Shown: piece after piece, positions 38,537 through 47,914 of the stretch
Position numbering within the stretch: the first letter of the stretch is position 1
Layout of the letters: each line of letters opens with the position of its first letter
DNA from: Pseudomonas putida NBRC 14164
Lineage (GTDB): Bacteria; Pseudomonadota; Gammaproteobacteria; Pseudomonadales; Pseudomonadaceae
Direction of reading: 5' to 3'
NCBI RefSeq assembly: GCF_000412675.1
Contig: NC_021505.1
Location: 4,706,501-4,770,500 of the forward strand
Length of the DNA: 64,000 nucleotides
Made by a program: the position numbers and the translations under genes
Notes under the pieces: generated by a model
Told to the model about the DNA's origin: nothing
The model's database searches: none
Seen by the model: the letters and a program-made list of their open reading frames with translations, nothing else

Positions 38537-41239
38537 ATGCCCCAGGTGGACCCCGAGCTGTTCGATCGCGGCCAGTTCCAGGCGGAACTGGCCCTCAAGG
38601 CGAGCCCCATCGCCGCCTTCAAGAAAGCCATCCGCCAGGCCGGCGAGGTGCTCGACAAGCGTTTCCGCAGTGGCGGCGAAATCCGCCCGCTGATCGAAGC
38701 CCGCGCCTGGCTCGTCGACAATATCCTGCAACAGGCCTGGAACCAGTTCGACTGGGGCGACCACAGCGGTATCGCCCTGGTCGCAGTGGGTGGCTACGGG
38801 CGTGGTGAGCTGCACCCGCATTCCGACATCGACCTGCTCATTTTACTGGGCGCCGCCGAGCACGAGCAGTACCGCAACGCCATTGAGCGTTTTCTCACCC
38901 TGCTGTGGGACATCGGCCTGGAAGTGGGCCAGAGCGTGCGCACCGTCGACGAGTGCGCCGAACAGGCCCGCGCCGACCTGACGGTGATTACCAACCTGAT
39001 GGAAAGCCGCACCATTGCCGGGCCCGAAGCCCTGCGCCAGCGCATGCTGGAGGTGACCAGCACCGCGCACATGTGGCCGAGCAAAGACTTCTTCCTGGCC
39101 AAACGCGCCGAACTCAAGGCCCGTCACCACAAGTACAACGACACCGAGTACAACCTCGAACCCAACGTCAAGGGCTCGCCCGGTGGCCTGCGTGACATCC
39201 AGACAGTGCTGTGGGTGGCCCGCCGTCAGTACGGCACCCTGAACCTGCACGCATTGGCCGGCGAAGGTTTCTTGCTGGAAAGCGAGAACGAGCTGCTGGC
39301 TTCGTCCCAGGATTTTCTGTGGAAGGTGCGCTACGCCCTGCACATGCTGGCCGGTCGCGCCGAGGACCGCCTGCTGTTCGACCACCAGCGCAGCCTCGCC
39401 GCACTGCTGGGCTACAGCGACGAGAACCCCAAGCGGGCAATCGAGCAGTTCATGCAGCAGTACTACCGGGTGGTGATGAGCATCAGCCAGTTGTGCGACC
39501 TGATCATTCAACACTTCGAAGAGGTCATCCTCGCCGACGAAGACAGCGGCACCACCCAGCCGCTGAATGCACGCTTTCGCCTGCATGACGGCTATATCGA
39601 GGCTACCAACCCGAACGTGTTCAAGCGCACACCGTTCGCCATGCTGGAAATCTTCGTGCTGATGGCCCAGCACCCCGAAATCAAGGGTGTGCGTGCCGAT
39701 ACGGTGCGCCTGCTGCGTGAGCACCGCCACCTGATCGACGACACCTTCCGCACCGATATCCGCAACACCAGCCTGTTCATCGAGCTGTTCAAGTGCGAAA
39801 TCGGCATCCACCGCAACCTGCGGCGGATGAACCGCTACGGCATCCTTGGCCGCTACCTGCCGGAGTTCGGCCTGATAGTCGGGCAGATGCAGCACGACCT
39901 GTTCCACATCTATACGGTCGATGCGCACACGCTCAACCTCATCAAGCACCTGCGCAAGCTGCAGTACACGCCGGTGTCCGAGAAATTCCCGCTGGCAAGC
40001 AAGCTGATGGGGCGCCTGCCCAAGCCCGAGCTGATCTACCTGGCCGGCCTCTACCACGACATCGGCAAAGGTCGCCAGGGCGACCATTCGGAGCTGGGCG
40101 CGGTGGATGCGCAGAAGTTCTGCGAGCGCCACCAGTTGCCGGCCTGGGACAGTCGGCTGATCGTCTGGCTGGTGCTTAACCACCTGGTGATGTCGACCAC
40201 CGCCCAGCGCAAGGACTTGTCCGACCCGCAGGTGATCAACGACTTTGCCCTGCACGTGGGCGACGAGACGCGCCTGGACTACCTGTACGTGCTGACCGTG
40301 GCCGATATCAACGCCACCAACCCCAGCCTGTGGAATTCGTGGCGGGCCAGCCTGCTGCGCCAGCTCTACAGCGAGACCAAGCGCGCCCTGCGCCGCGGCC
40401 TGGAAAACCCGCTGGACCGCGAAGAACAGATTCGCCAGACCCAGTCTGCAGCCTTGGACATCCTTGTACGCGAGGGCACCGACCCGGACGATGTCGAGCA
40501 ACTGTGGTCGCAGCTGGGCGATGACTACTTTCTCAAGCACAACGCCGGCGATGTGGCCTGGCACACGGACGCGATCCTGCAGCAACCGGCCGATGGCGGG
40601 CCGCTGGTGCTGATCAAGGAAACCACCCAGCGCGAGTTCGAAGGCGGCACGCAGATCTTCATCTACGCCCCTGACCAGCACGATTTCTTCGCCGTGACGG
40701 TGGCGGCCATGTCGCAGCTGAACCTGAACATCCACGATGCACGCATCATCACGTCGAGCAGCCAGTTCACCCTCGACACCTACATTGTGCTGGACAACGA
40801 CGGCGGGTCTATCGGCGACAACCCGCAGCGGGTCAAGCAGATTCGCGACGGCCTGACCGAAGCGCTGCGCAACCCCGAGGACTACCCGACCATCATCCAG
40901 CGCCGGGTACCGCGCCAGCTCAAACACTTCAACTTCCCGCCGCAGGTGACCATCCTCAACGATGCCCAGCGGCCGGTGACCATCCTCGAAATCACCGCAC
41001 CAGACCGCCCAGGCCTGCTGGCCCGGCTGGGGCGGATCTTCCTGGAGTTCGACCTGTCGCTGCAGAACGCCAAGATCGCCACCCTCGGCGAACGGGTGGA
41101 AGACGTGTTCTTCATCACTGATGCCGACAACCAGCCGCTGTCCGACCCGCAGCTGTGCAGCCGCCTGCAGGAGGCCATCGTCCAGCAGTTGCAGGCCGGC
41201 CAGGCCAGCGATGCCAGCCCTACCCGCGTGACCTTTTAA
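38537..41239 (+). CDS. glnD: PII uridylyltransferase / uridylyl-removing enzyme
   Basis: The 900-residue nitrogen sensor modifies and demodifies PII in response to glutamine. The nucleotidyltransferase motif VGGYGRGELHPHSDIDLLIL is near residue 84. The HD phosphohydrolase motif LYHDIGKGRQGDHSELG is near residue 504. Two ACT domains lie at the C-terminus (about 710-790 and 815-890; the second begins ILEITAPDRPGLLARLG). The ATG at 38537 (MPQVDPELFD) is chosen because the longer frame overlaps map. It follows map after 41 bases. Confidence 0.97.
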   Translation: MPQVDPELFDRGQFQAELALKASPIAAFKKAIRQAGEVLDKRFRSGGEIRPLIEARAWLVDNILQQAWNQFDWGDHSGIALVAVGGYGRGELHPHSDIDLLILLGAAEHEQYRNAIERFLTLLWDIGLEVGQSVRTVDECAEQARADLTVITNLMESRTIAGPEALRQRMLEVTSTAHMWPSKDFFLAKRAELKARHHKYNDTEYNLEPNVKGSPGGLRDIQTVLWVARRQYGTLNLHALAGEGFLLESENELLASSQDFLWKVRYALHMLAGRAEDRLLFDHQRSLAALLGYSDENPKRAIEQFMQQYYRVVMSISQLCDLIIQHFEEVILADEDSGTTQPLNARFRLHDGYIEATNPNVFKRTPFAMLEIFVLMAQHPEIKGVRADTVRLLREHRHLIDDTFRTDIRNTSLFIELFKCEIGIHRNLRRMNRYGILGRYLPEFGLIVGQMQHDLFHIYTVDAHTLNLIKHLRKLQYTPVSEKFPLASKLMGRLPKPELIYLAGLYHDIGKGRQGDHSELGAVDAQKFCERHQLPAWDSRLIVWLVLNHLVMSTTAQRKDLSDPQVINDFALHVGDETRLDYLYVLTVADINATNPSLWNSWRASLLRQLYSETKRALRRGLENPLDREEQIRQTQSAALDILVREGTDPDDVEQLWSQLGDDYFLKHNAGDVAWHTDAILQQPADGGPLVLIKETTQREFEGGTQIFIYAPDQHDFFAVTVAAMSQLNLNIHDARIITSSSQFTLDTYIVLDNDGGSIGDNPQRVKQIRDGLTEALRNPEDYPTIIQRRVPRQLKHFNFPPQVTILNDAQRPVTILEITAPDRPGLLARLGRIFLEFDLSLQNAKIATLGERVEDVFFITDADNQPLSDPQLCSRLQEAIVQQLQAGQASDASPTRVTF

Positions 41240-41269
41240 CGACTAGACGATTGACGAGACCTTGCGCCG

Positions 41270-42466
41270 ATGAACCATGCCTTGACCCAGCTTCAGCCCT
41301 ACCCGTTCGAGAAACTCCGTGCCCTGCTGGGCAGCGTGAAGCCTGCGGCAGACAAACGCGCCATCGCCCTGTCAATCGGTGAGCCAAAGCACGAATCTCC
41401 GGCATTCGTCGCCCAGGCCATGGCCGACAACCTCGACAAACTGGCGGTATACCCCAGCACCATCGGCCTGCCGGGCCTGCGCCAGGCGATCGGCCAGTGG
41501 TGCGAGCGTCGCTTTGGCGTGCCAGCCGGCTGGCTGGATGCCGACCGTCACATCCTGCCGGTCAATGGCACCCGTGAAGCGCTGTTCGCCTTCACCCAGG
41601 CGGTGGTCAACCGTGCCGATGACGGCCTGGTGATCAGCCCGAACCCGTTCTACCAGATCTACGAAGGCGCAGCGCTGCTGGCCGGGGCTACCCCGCACTA
41701 CCTGCCGTGCCTGGAAAACAACGGTTTCAACCCTGACTTCGACGCCGTACCGGCCGAGGTGTGGAAGCGCTGCCAGATCCTGTTCCTGTGCTCACCGGGC
41801 AACCCCACCGGCGCGCTGGTGCCGATGGACACCCTGAAGAAGCTGATCGCCCTGGCCGACGAACACGACTTCGTGATCGCCGCCGACGAGTGCTACAGCG
41901 AGCTTTACTTCGATGAAGACGCGCCACCACCGGGCCTGCTGACCGCCTGCGCCGAGCTCGGCCGCAGTGATTTCAAGCGCTGCGTGGTGTTCCACAGCCT
42001 GTCCAAGCGCTCCAACCTGCCGGGCCTGCGCTCGGGCTTCGTGGCTGGCGATGCCGAGATCATCAAACCGTTCCTGCTGTACCGCACCTACCACGGCTGC
42101 GCCATGCCGGTACAAACCCAGCTGGCCAGCATCGCCGCCTGGCAGGATGAGGCGCATGTACGCGCGAACCGCGACCAGTATCGCGCCAAGTACGATGCCG
42201 TGCTGGACATCCTGCAGCCGGTGCTGGACGTGCAGCGCCCGGACGGCAGCTTCTACCTCTGGGCCAAGGTGCCGGGCTGTGATGCCGAGTTCACCCGCGA
42301 CCTGTTCGAAGCCCAGCATGTGACGGTGGTACCGGGGTCGTACCTGTCGCGTGATGTGGATGGCGTGAACCCGGGCGCAGGGCGTGTGCGCATGGCGCTG
42401 GTGGCACCGCTGGCCGAATGCATCGAGGCGGCGGAGCGGATTCGCGCCTTCCTGCAGAACCGCTGA
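41270..42466 (+). CDS. dapC: Succinyldiaminopimelate transaminase
   Basis: The 398-residue class I/II PLP aminotransferase forms N-succinyl-LL-diaminopimelate from the keto acid. The PLP lysine is in VVFHSLSKRSNLPGLRSGF. SPGNPTGALVP and DECYSELYFDED are further cofactor-binding motifs. It lies 30 bases after glnD. The Pseudomonas glnD-dapC adjacency supports the DapC assignment over general aspartate aminotransferase. dapD and dapE follow within 12 kb on the same strand. Confidence 0.93.
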   Translation: MNHALTQLQPYPFEKLRALLGSVKPAADKRAIALSIGEPKHESPAFVAQAMADNLDKLAVYPSTIGLPGLRQAIGQWCERRFGVPAGWLDADRHILPVNGTREALFAFTQAVVNRADDGLVISPNPFYQIYEGAALLAGATPHYLPCLENNGFNPDFDAVPAEVWKRCQILFLCSPGNPTGALVPMDTLKKLIALADEHDFVIAADECYSELYFDEDAPPPGLLTACAELGRSDFKRCVVFHSLSKRSNLPGLRSGFVAGDAEIIKPFLLYRTYHGCAMPVQTQLASIAAWQDEAHVRANRDQYRAKYDAVLDILQPVLDVQRPDGSFYLWAKVPGCDAEFTRDLFEAQHVTVVPGSYLSRDVDGVNPGAGRVRMALVAPLAECIEAAERIRAFLQNR

Positions 42467-42494
42467 TTCAGCAATGCTTTAATTTTGTGCAGAA

Positions 42495-42583
42495 CCTGTG
42501 GGAGCGGGTTCACCCGCGAACACCGGCGCAGCCGGTGCCATACACCGTATCGCCTGATTCGCGAGTGAACTCGCTCCCACAGG
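42495..42583. repeat. REP inverted pair between dapC and the antiporter gene
   Basis: CCTGTGGGAGCGGGTTCACC... (from 42495) pairs with GGTGAACTCGCTCCCACAGG-type sequence ending at 42583, with a small GCCGGTG-type fold between. It sits between convergent genes. GGGCCGC-AAA-GCGGCCC (42582-42598) follows and may terminate the antiporter transcript. The left part is nearly identical to the block at 63.3 kb. Confidence 0.8.
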
Positions 42584-42607
42584 GCCGCAAAGCGGCCCCC
42601 TGCGGGT

Positions 42608-44254
42608 CTACCTGACCTGCCCCAGGTTGGCCTCGCTCATATCCAGCTCCCCAAGCACCTGCCGGACCACCTCATCCCCCACCAGGTGCTGGCGATGCAG
42701 GTTATACAGCTCCAGCCGCTGCGCCCTCAGCGCACGCAAACGCAAGCGCCGCTCCAGCAAGTCCATCTGGTCGGCCAGGGCCTTGGCTTCGGCACTGTCG
42801 TTGTAGCTGTTCAGCTCATCCCGGTACTCAGCCATCAACCGCGCCTTCAGCTCGGTCGCCAAGGTTGCCTGCGCAGCATCCTGCGGGGCATTGGCGTCGA
42901 TCACTTCTTCTGCTTCCAGGGCATGGATCGCCGCCTCGGCCGTGCGGCGCCAGGCTTCCTGCACTTCCTGGTGCAAGCGCTCGTCCGGGCTTTTGGTCAC
43001 CCCGCGCAGCAGTATCGGCAGCGCGATGCAGGCGCTGATCAACGACAGCAGGATCACCCCGGCGGCAATGAAGATCAGCAAGTCACGCTCAGGGAAGGCC
43101 TTGCCCGCGCCCATCAGCAACGGCACCGACATCACACCCGCCAGGGTCACCGCACCGCGCACACCGCCCAGGGTCAGCAGCCAGCAGGAGCGCGCCGTAG
43201 GCATCAGCACCAGCGCCGGTTTGCCGCGCCAGCGGCGCACCACGCCGATCGAGCGCCAGATGCTCTGCACCCAGATGAACCGCAGCAGGATCAGCGCAGC
43301 AAAGATCGCCACCACGTCCAGGCATCGGTAGGCCAGGGTCGGCCACACGGTGGCTTCGTGGCTGACCACCGCCTTGATGATGTCCGGCAACTGCAGGCCC
43401 AATAGCAGGAAGATGAGGCCATTGAAGGCGAACTCCAGCAGCGACCACACGCTGCGGTTGAGCAGGCGGGTGCTGGTCTGCCGCGGCAGCAGGTCAAGCC
43501 AGCTTTGCATCATGCCGGCCGCCACCGCCGACAGGATGCCCGACACGCCCAGGCGCTCGGCCAGCACGTAGGCGGCGAATGGCAGCAGCAACATGAACAC
43601 CACGTGGGTGGCCGGGTCGTCCCAACCGCGGGCGATCATCCAGGCGCGCAGGCGGCCCACCAGCCAGCTGAGGCCCACACCCACCGCGAGGCCGCCAAGC
43701 GCCACCAGGACGAAACTGAAGCTTGCATCAGTCAGCGAGAACACCCCGGTGATCGCCGCCGCCAGGGCGAACTTGAAGGTGACAAGGCCCGATGCATCGT
43801 TCATCAGGGCCTCTCCCTGCAGCATGTGCATCAGCGGGGTGGGCAGGCGATCCTGGGCGATGGCCGAAACCGCCACGGCATCGGTCGGCGAGAGTACCGC
43901 CGCCAGGGCGAACGCTACCGGCAGGGGGATGCTCGGCAGCAGCCAGTGAATGAAGTAGCCGGCCCCGACCACGGTGAACAGCACCAGACCGACGGCCAGC
44001 GCCACCACTGGCCCGCGAATGCGCCACAACTCACGCTTGGGGATGCGCCAGCCATCGGCAAACAGCAGCGGCGGCAAGAACAGGAACAGGAACAACTCGG
44101 GGTCCAGGGCCACGTGCAGGCCCAGGGTCGGCAGGGCCAGCAAGGCACCGGCAGCGATCTGTACCAGCGGCAGGGGCAGCGGAATCATGCGGCCGACCAG
44201 CTTCGACAGGCTGACCAGCGTCAGCAGGATGAGGACGGTGTAGGCGGACTGCAT
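42608..44254 (-). CDS. Na+/H+ antiporter, CPA1 family
   Basis: The 548-residue membrane protein has about 12 hydrophobic segments in the first 410 residues. Two are ion-site signatures: LSPTDAVAVSAIAQD and GEALMNDASGLVTFKFA, whose Asn-Asp pair is typical of CPA1 exchangers. A cytosolic helical tail of about 130 residues, rich in Glu, Ala and Arg, follows. It resembles YjcE/NhaP-type proteins and probably exchanges Na+ or K+ for protons. The ATG at 44254 has AGGA 11 bases upstream; the longer frame to 44308 is less likely. It is convergent with dapC and divergent from graTA. Confidence 0.9.
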   Translation of the reverse strand: MQSAYTVLILLTLVSLSKLVGRMIPLPLPLVQIAAGALLALPTLGLHVALDPELFLFLFLPPLLFADGWRIPKRELWRIRGPVVALAVGLVLFTVVGAGYFIHWLLPSIPLPVAFALAAVLSPTDAVAVSAIAQDRLPTPLMHMLQGEALMNDASGLVTFKFALAAAITGVFSLTDASFSFVLVALGGLAVGVGLSWLVGRLRAWMIARGWDDPATHVVFMLLLPFAAYVLAERLGVSGILSAVAAGMMQSWLDLLPRQTSTRLLNRSVWSLLEFAFNGLIFLLLGLQLPDIIKAVVSHEATVWPTLAYRCLDVVAIFAALILLRFIWVQSIWRSIGVVRRWRGKPALVLMPTARSCWLLTLGGVRGAVTLAGVMSVPLLMGAGKAFPERDLLIFIAAGVILLSLISACIALPILLRGVTKSPDERLHQEVQEAWRRTAEAAIHALEAEEVIDANAPQDAAQATLATELKARLMAEYRDELNSYNDSAEAKALADQMDLLERRLRLRALRAQRLELYNLHRQHLVGDEVVRQVLGELDMSEANLGQVR

Positions 44255-44444
44255 CCGGGAAAGCTTCCTTTGTGAACCAGAAACGATAGCAAGGCGAAAC
44301 ATCGCCATTGGAACAATATGTTAGCGGCGACCGACGGTTCGGGACCGCTGCACGATAGTCGCAGGTGACGGGGGAATATGTAACATGATGATACCCAGCT
44401 AATGTGACCGGGGCTTGCGAGTCGCGTGCCCCGTTAATGAAGAC

Positions 44445-44494
44445 TTGAACTACAGCGATCCCGTCGTATAATCGATATTAACGAATAACGTTAA
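44445..44494 (+). promoter_or_regulatory. graTA promoter and antitoxin operator
   Basis: TTGAAC (44445-44450) and a perfect TATAAT (44467-44472) are 16 bases apart. TTAACG-AATAA-CGTTAA (44478-44494) is a perfect 6-bp dyad at the expected transcription start. TTAACG-type dyads are bound by HigA/GraA antitoxins, so autorepression by GraA is the likely role. Confidence 0.75.
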
Positions 44495-44506
44495 GCGTTC
44501 AAGCTC

Positions 44507-44785
44507 ATAATTCAAAGCTTTAGCTGTGCCGACACGGAAGCGCTCTTCACAACGGGAAAGACACGGCGTTGTTCAGATATCAAGTCAGTCGCGGAGCGCA
44601 AACTGGCCATGCTCGATGCCGCAACAGCGTTGCGAGACCTTAGGTCGCCACCTGGCAACCGCCTCGAGTCACTGAGCGGCGACCGCGCCGGCCAACACAG
44701 TATCCGTGTAAATGACCAATGGCGGCTGTGCTTCACCTGGACAGAACACGGGCCAATTAACGTTGAAATTGTCGATTACCACTGA
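44507..44785 (+). CDS. graT: GraT-type (HigB/RelE family) toxin, no canonical start codon
   Basis: From 44507 the frame encodes 92 residues, the usual length of GraT. Conserved HigB/RelE features are the block LRDLRSPPGNRLESLSGDRA, QHSIRVNDQWRLCFTW and the C-terminal VEIVDYH with its final His. GraT slows growth by cleaving ribosome-bound mRNA and disturbing ribosome maturation in P. putida. The codon at the expected start is ATA, followed by ATT. An in-frame TAA lies five codons upstream and no ATG, GTG or TTG occurs before Met35. Start-codon loss by one G-to-A change is the simplest explanation; rare initiation at ATA or ATT is possible. The downstream antitoxin gene starts 8 bases after the stop and is intact. 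Confidence 0.8.
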   Translation: MIQSFSCADTEALFTTGKTRRCSDIKSVAERKLAMLDAATALRDLRSPPGNRLESLSGDRAGQHSIRVNDQWRLCFTWTEHGPINVEIVDYH

Positions 44786-44793
44786 GGTGCATC

Positions 44794-45093
44794 ATGCTCA
44801 AGAACGGTATGCGTCCAATCCATCCGGGTGAAATCCTGCGGGAGGACTTCCAGAAGGAGATGGGCTTCAGCGCCGCAGCTCTGGCCAGGGCGTTGGGTGT
44901 AGCAACGCCAACCGTCAACAACATCCTGCGCGAACGGGGCGGTGTTTCCGCCGACATGGCACTGCGTCTGTCCATCTGCCTGGACACCACCCCTGAGTTC
45001 TGGCTCAACCTGCAGACGGCCTTCGATCTGCGCACCGCCGAACAGCAACACGGCGATGAGATCATCGGATCGGTCCAGCGCCTGGTCGCTTGA
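44794..45093 (+). CDS. graA: GraA-type (HigA family) antitoxin
   Basis: The 99-residue protein has an XRE-type helix-turn-helix (about 25-60, FSAAALARALGVATPTVNNI) and the HigA N-terminal signature MRPIHPGEILREDF. EFWLNLQTAFDLRTAEQQ is the typical dimer-side end. GAGGTG lies five bases before the ATG. It neutralises GraT and represses the operon through the dyad at 44478-44494. A GC-rich palindrome without a U-run (45117-45136) follows the gene. Confidence 0.93.
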   Translation: MLKNGMRPIHPGEILREDFQKEMGFSAAALARALGVATPTVNNILRERGGVSADMALRLSICLDTTPEFWLNLQTAFDLRTAEQQHGDEIIGSVQRLVA

Positions 45094-45217
45094 ACACATC
45101 CTGATCAATAAACAGGGGCGCCACGGGCGTGGCGCCGCGAGGATCGTTCCCGCATAATCCCGCGACTGACATCGAAAAACGGAGAGATTGGGGCGACTTG
45201 TAACCCCAATGTACACA

Positions 45218-45565
45218 ATGACCTACACGCTCTACGGCATCAAAGCCTGTGACACCATGAAAAAGGCGCGTACCTGGCTCGAAGACAAAGCCATCGCCTA
45301 CGAATTCCATGACTACAAAACCCAAGGCATCGACCGCGACAGCCTGAACCGCTGGTGCGACGAACACGGCTGGGAAGTCATCCTCAACCGTGCCGGCACC
45401 ACCTTCCGCAAGCTGGACGACGCCAGCAAGGCAGATCTCGACCAGGCCAAGGCCGTCGAGCTGATGCTGGCCCAGCCGTCGATGATCAAACGCCCGGTGC
45501 TGGACCTTGGCGCGCGCACCCTGGTCGGCTTCAAGCCGGACCTGTACGCCGCTGCCCTGGCCTGA
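45218..45565 (+). CDS. ArsC/Spx-family thioredoxin-fold protein (YffB-like)
   Basis: The 115-residue protein matches the YffB/Spx branch of the ArsC fold. YGIKACDTMKKARTWLED at the N-terminus holds a single Cys at the position of the arsenate reductase catalytic Cys. RAGTTFRKL and MLAQPSMIKRPVLDLGARTLVGF are family signatures. The three Arg residues of true ArsC are not evident, so arsenate reduction is unlikely. A glutathione-linked reductase role is only suggested for this group. The start is uncertain: ATG at 45218, ATG at 45209 or TTG at 45188, the last directly after GGAGAG. dapD follows after 31 bases. Confidence 0.88.
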   Translation: MTYTLYGIKACDTMKKARTWLEDKAIAYEFHDYKTQGIDRDSLNRWCDEHGWEVILNRAGTTFRKLDDASKADLDQAKAVELMLAQPSMIKRPVLDLGARTLVGFKPDLYAAALA

Positions 45566-45596
45566 GCCCCCACCCTATTTCGCACGAGGTAATCAC

Positions 45597-46631
45597 ATGT
45601 CCAATACCCTGTTCAGCCTGGCCTTCGGTGTCGGCTCCCAGAACCGCCAGGGCGCCTGGCTGGAAGTGTTCTACGCACAACCGCTGCTCAACCCGAGCGC
45701 CGAGCTGGTTGCCGCTGTAGCCCCTGTTCTCGGTTACGAAGGTGGCAACCAGGCCATCGCCTTCAGCAACGGCCAGGCCTTGAAACTGGCCGAAGCCCTG
45801 AAAGGCGTGGATGCTGCCCAGGCCGCCCTGCTGACCCGCCTGGCCGAAAGCCACAAGCCGCTGGTCGCCACCCTGCTGGCCGAAGACGCTGCCCTGACCT
45901 CCACCCCGGAGGCCTACCTCAAGCTGCACCTGCTGTCGCACCGCCTGGTCAAGCCACATGGCCTGAGCCTGGCTGGCATCTTCCCGCTGCTGCCGAACGT
46001 AGCCTGGACCAACCAGGGCGCGGTCGACCTGGCCGAACTGGCCGAGCTGCAACTGGAAGCGCGCCTGAAGGGCGAGCTGCTGGAAGTGTTCTCGGTGGAC
46101 AAGTTCCCGAAGATGACCGACTACGTGGTCCCGGCCGGCGTGCGCATCGCCGATACCGCCCGTGTGCGCCTGGGCGCCTACATCGGCGAAGGCACCACCA
46201 TCATGCACGAAGGCTTCGTCAACTTTAACGCTGGCACCGAAGGCCCGGGCATGATCGAAGGCCGCGTGTCCGCCGGCGTATTCGTTGGCAAAGGTTCCGA
46301 CCTGGGCGGCGGTTGCTCGACCATGGGTACCCTGTCCGGTGGCGGCAACATCGTCATCAAGGTGGGTGAAGGCTGCCTGATCGGCGCCAACGCTGGTATC
46401 GGCATCCCGCTGGGCGACCGCAACACCGTTGAAGCCGGCCTGTACATCACCGCTGGCACCAAGGTGAACCTGCTGGACGAAAACAACGAGCTGGTCAAAG
46501 TGGTCAAGGCCCGCGACCTGGCCGGCCAGACCGACCTGCTGTTCCGCCGCAACTCGCTGAACGGCGCGGTAGAGTGCAAGACCCACAAGTCGGCCATCGA
46601 GCTGAACGAGGCCCTGCACGCTCACAACTGA
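45597..46631 (+). CDS. dapD: Tetrahydrodipicolinate N-succinyltransferase
   Basis: The 344-residue enzyme starts the succinylase branch of diaminopimelate and lysine synthesis. The length is that of the Pseudomonas/actinobacterial DapD type, longer than the 274-residue E. coli form. Residues about 180-290 form a left-handed beta helix (RLGAYIGEGTTIMHEGFVN, GVFVGKGSDLGGGCSTMG), the active-site region. GAGGT lies about six bases before the ATG. It is followed by a strong terminator. Confidence 0.96.
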   Translation: MSNTLFSLAFGVGSQNRQGAWLEVFYAQPLLNPSAELVAAVAPVLGYEGGNQAIAFSNGQALKLAEALKGVDAAQAALLTRLAESHKPLVATLLAEDAALTSTPEAYLKLHLLSHRLVKPHGLSLAGIFPLLPNVAWTNQGAVDLAELAELQLEARLKGELLEVFSVDKFPKMTDYVVPAGVRIADTARVRLGAYIGEGTTIMHEGFVNFNAGTEGPGMIEGRVSAGVFVGKGSDLGGGCSTMGTLSGGGNIVIKVGEGCLIGANAGIGIPLGDRNTVEAGLYITAGTKVNLLDENNELVKVVKARDLAGQTDLLFRRNSLNGAVECKTHKSAIELNEALHAHN

Positions 46632-46657
46632 GCATGCTCGGCGTTTGAAATGTTAAG

Positions 46658-46690
46658 ATCGGGTCTGGCACCACGCCAGACCCGATTTTC
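46658..46690 (+). terminator. dapD intrinsic terminator
   Basis: ATCGGGTCTGGC (46658-46669) pairs exactly with GCCAGACCCGAT (46675-46686), followed by TTTC. It lies 26 bases past the dapD stop and just before csdA. Confidence 0.85.
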
Positions 46691-46708
46691 ATTCCAGGCC
46701 CCGTGACC

Positions 46709-47914
46709 ATGTTCCAGCCCTCCCCCTGGCGTGCCGACTTCCCCGCCATCGCCGCCCTGCAACGGCAGCACCAGACCTATCTGGACAGCGCCGCTACCAC
46801 CCAAAAGCCGCAAGCCCTGATCGATGCCTTGAGCCATTACTACGGCCACGGCGCGGCCAACGTACACCGTGCCCAGCACCTGCCCGGTGCACTGGCGACC
46901 CAGGCCTTCGAAACCAGCCGCGACAAGGTCGCCGCCTGGTTGAATGCCGCTGACTCACGGCAGATCGTGTTCACTCACGGTGCCACCTCGGCCTTGAATC
47001 TGCTGGCCTACGGCCTTGAGCACCGCTTCGAAGCCGGTGACGAAATTGCCATCAGCGCGCTGGAACACCATGCCAACCTGCTGCCCTGGCAGCAGCTGGC
47101 ACGCCGGCGCAACCTGCGCCTGGTGATACTGCCGCTGGATCCCTTTGGCCGCATCGACCTGAACCAGGCACTGCAACTGATAGGCCCGCGCACCCGGGTG
47201 CTCGCCGTCAGCCAGCTGTCCAACGTACTGGGTACCTGGCAACCGCTGCCGGCCCTGCTTTCCCATGCCCGCGCACAAGGCGCGCTGACCGTGGTAGACG
47301 GTGCCCAGGGCGTGGTGCATGGCCGCCACGATGTGCAGCAACTGGGCTGCGACTTCTATGTGTTCTCCAGCCACAAGTTGTACGGCCCGGATGGGGTTGG
47401 CGTGCTGTACGGCCACACTCGGGCACTGGAGCTGCTGCGCCATTGGCAGTTCGGTGGCGAGATGGTGCAACTGGCCGAGTACCAGAGCGCCAGCTTTCGC
47501 CCCGCACCGCTGGGGTTCGAGGCAGGTACGCCGCCAATCGCCGGGGTGATAGGCCTGGGGGCAACCCTGGATTATTTGGCCAGCCTCGACGCCCAGGCTG
47601 TCGAAGCCCACGAAACCAGCCTGCACCAGCATTTGCTGCGCGGCCTGGCTGACCGTGAGGGCGTGCGGGTATTGGGGGCACCGCAGACGGCGCTGGCCAG
47701 CTTCGTCATCGAGGGCGTGCACAACGCCGATATCGCCCACCTGCTCACCGAGCAAGGGATCGCCGTGCGTGCCGGACACCACTGCGCCATGCCGCTCTTG
47801 CAAGGGCTGGGGCTGGAGGGCGCAATCCGCGTATCGCTGGGCTTGTACAACGACAGCGACGACTTGCAGCGCTTCTTCGCTGCGCTTGATCAGGGCCTGG
47901 AGTTGCTGCGATGA
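46709..47914 (+). CDS. csdA: Cysteine desulfurase CsdA/SufS family
   Basis: The 401-residue PLP enzyme takes sulfur from cysteine as a persulfide. YLDSAATTQKP is the N-terminal family motif. The PLP lysine is in DFYVFSSHKLYGPDGVGVLY. The active-site Cys lies in VRAGHHCAMPLL. A GTG two codons upstream (46703) is an alternative start. The sulfur acceptor gene sufE/csdE overlaps by four bases, and tcdA (CsdL) lies next to it, as in the E. coli CSD system. Confidence 0.95.
   Translation: MFQPSPWRADFPAIAALQRQHQTYLDSAATTQKPQALIDALSHYYGHGAANVHRAQHLPGALATQAFETSRDKVAAWLNAADSRQIVFTHGATSALNLLAYGLEHRFEAGDEIAISALEHHANLLPWQQLARRRNLRLVILPLDPFGRIDLNQALQLIGPRTRVLAVSQLSNVLGTWQPLPALLSHARAQGALTVVDGAQGVVHGRHDVQQLGCDFYVFSSHKLYGPDGVGVLYGHTRALELLRHWQFGGEMVQLAEYQSASFRPAPLGFEAGTPPIAGVIGLGATLDYLASLDAQAVEAHETSLHQHLLRGLADREGVRVLGAPQTALASFVIEGVHNADIAHLLTEQGIAVRAGHHCAMPLLQGLGLEGAIRVSLGLYNDSDDLQRFFAALDQGLELLR

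Noticed and set aside
44507..45093. A new toxin-antitoxin type
   Set aside because: Both proteins match the HigBA/GraTA family in length, motifs, gene order and operator. Only the start codon of the toxin is unusual.
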